From Echinococcus granulosus (lineage: Eukaryota > Platyhelminthes > Cestoda > Cyclophyllidea > Taeniidae), in contig NW_020170381.1 in the NCBI RefSeq assembly GCF_000524195.1, forward strand, positions 2,586,714 to 2,650,713: a stretch of DNA of 64,000 nucleotides, given 5' to 3'. Position numbers and translations under genes: made by a program. Each line of letters starts with the position of its first letter. Positions within the stretch are counted from its first letter, which is position 1. Shown piece after piece: positions 63,501 through 64,000 of this stretch. The notes under the pieces are model-generated. The model saw only the letters and a list, made by a program, of their open reading frames with translations, did no database searches and was not told the DNA's origin.

Positions 63501-64000
63501 AACTGATACAGGTGCTGTTGCTGCATCTCCTTGTGTCGAAGAAACTGCAAATGCTGTTGTTGTTGTTGCTGTAGCAGCTGCTTTTGTTGAATCTGGGCCG
63601 TAGCCTGTGGGTTGTAGGTGATGCCCAGAGACGGTGAAGTGGATGCGAATCGCTGTTGGTGGTGGATTATAGGGCTTTGTGGCAGCCCAATTTGTGGCTG
63701 GTCCTTTCCGCCACGCTTGAAGATCCGGCCCAGAGTGCCAGTGATCGACTTCTTCTTACTCGGCGTAGGTGACGGTGAGAACTGCGAGGCAGCCGCCCCG
63801 ACGCGCTGGAGCAACATTAGTTTGGCAGCGCCAAGGGTGGCCGCAGCGGTGGTAGTGGTGATGGTGGAGAGGGCGACGGAGGTAGGAAGAAGTTGGTGAT
63901 GGAAGTGGGTGCCAATCAAAGGCACGTCGCCTTCATGCGGAAAGTGGGTGTTGTATGGTGAGGAGGCGGGCACGAGGCCACCAAGGGCGAGTTGCTTCGG
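54535..64000 (-). CDS. PPFIA: Liprin-alpha, C-terminal 670 residues (5' end beyond window)
   Basis: A synaptic active-zone scaffold that binds LAR-type receptor phosphatases. Exons, right to left: 64000-63448 (continues past the edge), 60073-59853, 58504-58302, 57640-57363, 56510-56050 and 54831-54535. Phases agree. The first holds a family block, [19 protein letters not shown], then a Gln-rich tract. Next come [16 protein letters not shown] and [20 protein letters not shown] with [20 protein letters not shown] (SAM1); [35 protein letters not shown] and CLKRLNYDR (SAM2); and [26 protein letters not shown] and [10 protein letters not shown] (SAM3). These match animal liprin-alphas nearly residue for residue. 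The tail after SAM3 is a Pro/Ser/Thr/Ala-rich extension. The last exon (INSVLGSDP to QTRSKT and stop) is less certain and lacks the YSC ending of other liprins. Coiled-coil exons must lie beyond 64000. Confidence 0.93.
54832..56049 (-). other. Liprin-alpha intron before the last exon
   Basis: 1.2 kb, donor ATT|GTAAGC at 56049. The acceptor at 54832 (gagtcag) is poorly pyrimidine-rich, the main reason for doubt about the last exon. Nothing else is recognised. The other liprin introns at 56511-57362, 57641-58301 and 58505-59852 are also featureless apart from short AT-rich frames. Confidence 0.5.
60074..63447 (-). other. Large liprin-alpha intron (3.4 kb) with unexplained reading frames
   Basis: Donor TACG|GTATGC at 63447 and acceptor tctttccag at 60074 join in phase 1. 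The intron holds two unusually long frames without known domains: 62192-62515 on + (listed separately) and a 133-codon frame on - at 60794-61195 that is rich in Cys and Arg. Both lie in patches of higher GC than the rest of the intron and may mark old insertions. Confidence 0.5.
62192..62515 (+). other. Unrecognised 107-codon frame antisense to liprin-alpha, inside its intron
   Basis: ATG to stop, 107 codons. It contains a compact Cys cluster ([10 protein letters not shown], then SFGCKDQ) and a basic C-terminal half ([22 protein letters not shown]). The DNA around its start is GC-rich. No domain recognised; the Cys spacing is not a retroviral zinc knuckle. It could be a nested gene, part of a mobile element or chance. 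Confidence 0.2.
63467..63590 (-). repeat. CAG/CAA codon repeat encoding the liprin Gln-rich tract
   Basis: Runs of CAG and CAA codons on the minus strand give blocks such as [13 protein letters not shown] and [12 protein letters not shown] in the linker between the central liprin region and SAM1. Mixed codons suggest it is moderately stable, but length may vary between individuals. Confidence 0.85.

Noticed and set aside
63618..63899. 93-codon frame on the + strand
   Set aside because: Shadow of the liprin-alpha exon on the minus strand.
1..64000. Search for CRISPR arrays, bacterial operons or phage-like systems
   Set aside because: Introns, poly(A) signals and animal gene families show this is a eukaryotic nuclear genome. 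No spaced direct repeats of CRISPR type were seen.

Overview
This is eukaryotic genomic DNA: every recognisable gene is split by GT-AG introns, several only 33-37 nt long, and the gene content is bilaterian animal. The very short introns, the pyrimidine-rich AG sites just upstream of start codons with no partner donor (as in spliced-leader trans-splicing), and the secreted CAP (venom allergen-like) gene fit a parasitic flatworm, most probably a tapeworm. That placement is inference; no species can be named. The sequence is moderately AT-rich. Coding exons are spread among long intergenic and intronic stretches, and there is one 100-N assembly gap at 42326-42425.

Layout. (1) 1-10.5 kb: two related poly(rC)-binding-protein-like KH genes point at each other, one on + (KH exons 4196-4416 and 4820-4938) and one on - (10508-10381 and 10140-10025). 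(2) 15.4-19.7 kb: a small unrecognised three-exon gene on + converges on the ribulose-phosphate 3-epimerase gene on -. (3) 21.2-29.7 kb: a HEI10/CCNB1IP1-type meiotic RING protein gene on + converges on a complete Pax6-type paired-box/homeobox gene on -. (4) 38.3-39.9 kb: a complete five-exon secreted CAP-domain gene on +, with TATA and CCAAT boxes. (5) 41.4-49.8 kb: three copies of an unclassified interspersed repeat, plus a complete seven-exon calumenin/reticulocalbin gene on - (six EF-hands, signal peptide, C-terminal HEEL). (6) 54.5-64 kb: the 3' two-thirds of a liprin-alpha gene on - with three SAM domains, running off the right edge.

I joined the exons by hand by matching splice sites, codon phase and known family sequences. 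HEI10, Pax6, the CAP protein, calumenin and the epimerase (apart from its N-terminus) give coherent proteins of the expected length. The genes are functionally unrelated and I see no operon or gene cluster. The items most worth a second look are the Pax6 homeodomain with Ala at position 50 and a 7-nt coding first exon, the convergent KH paralogues, the HEI10 orthologue, the GC-AG mini-intron in calumenin, a broken reading frame at the epimerase N-terminus, the orphan gene at 15.4 kb, and two small candidate secreted peptides, one resembling a neuropeptide precursor.
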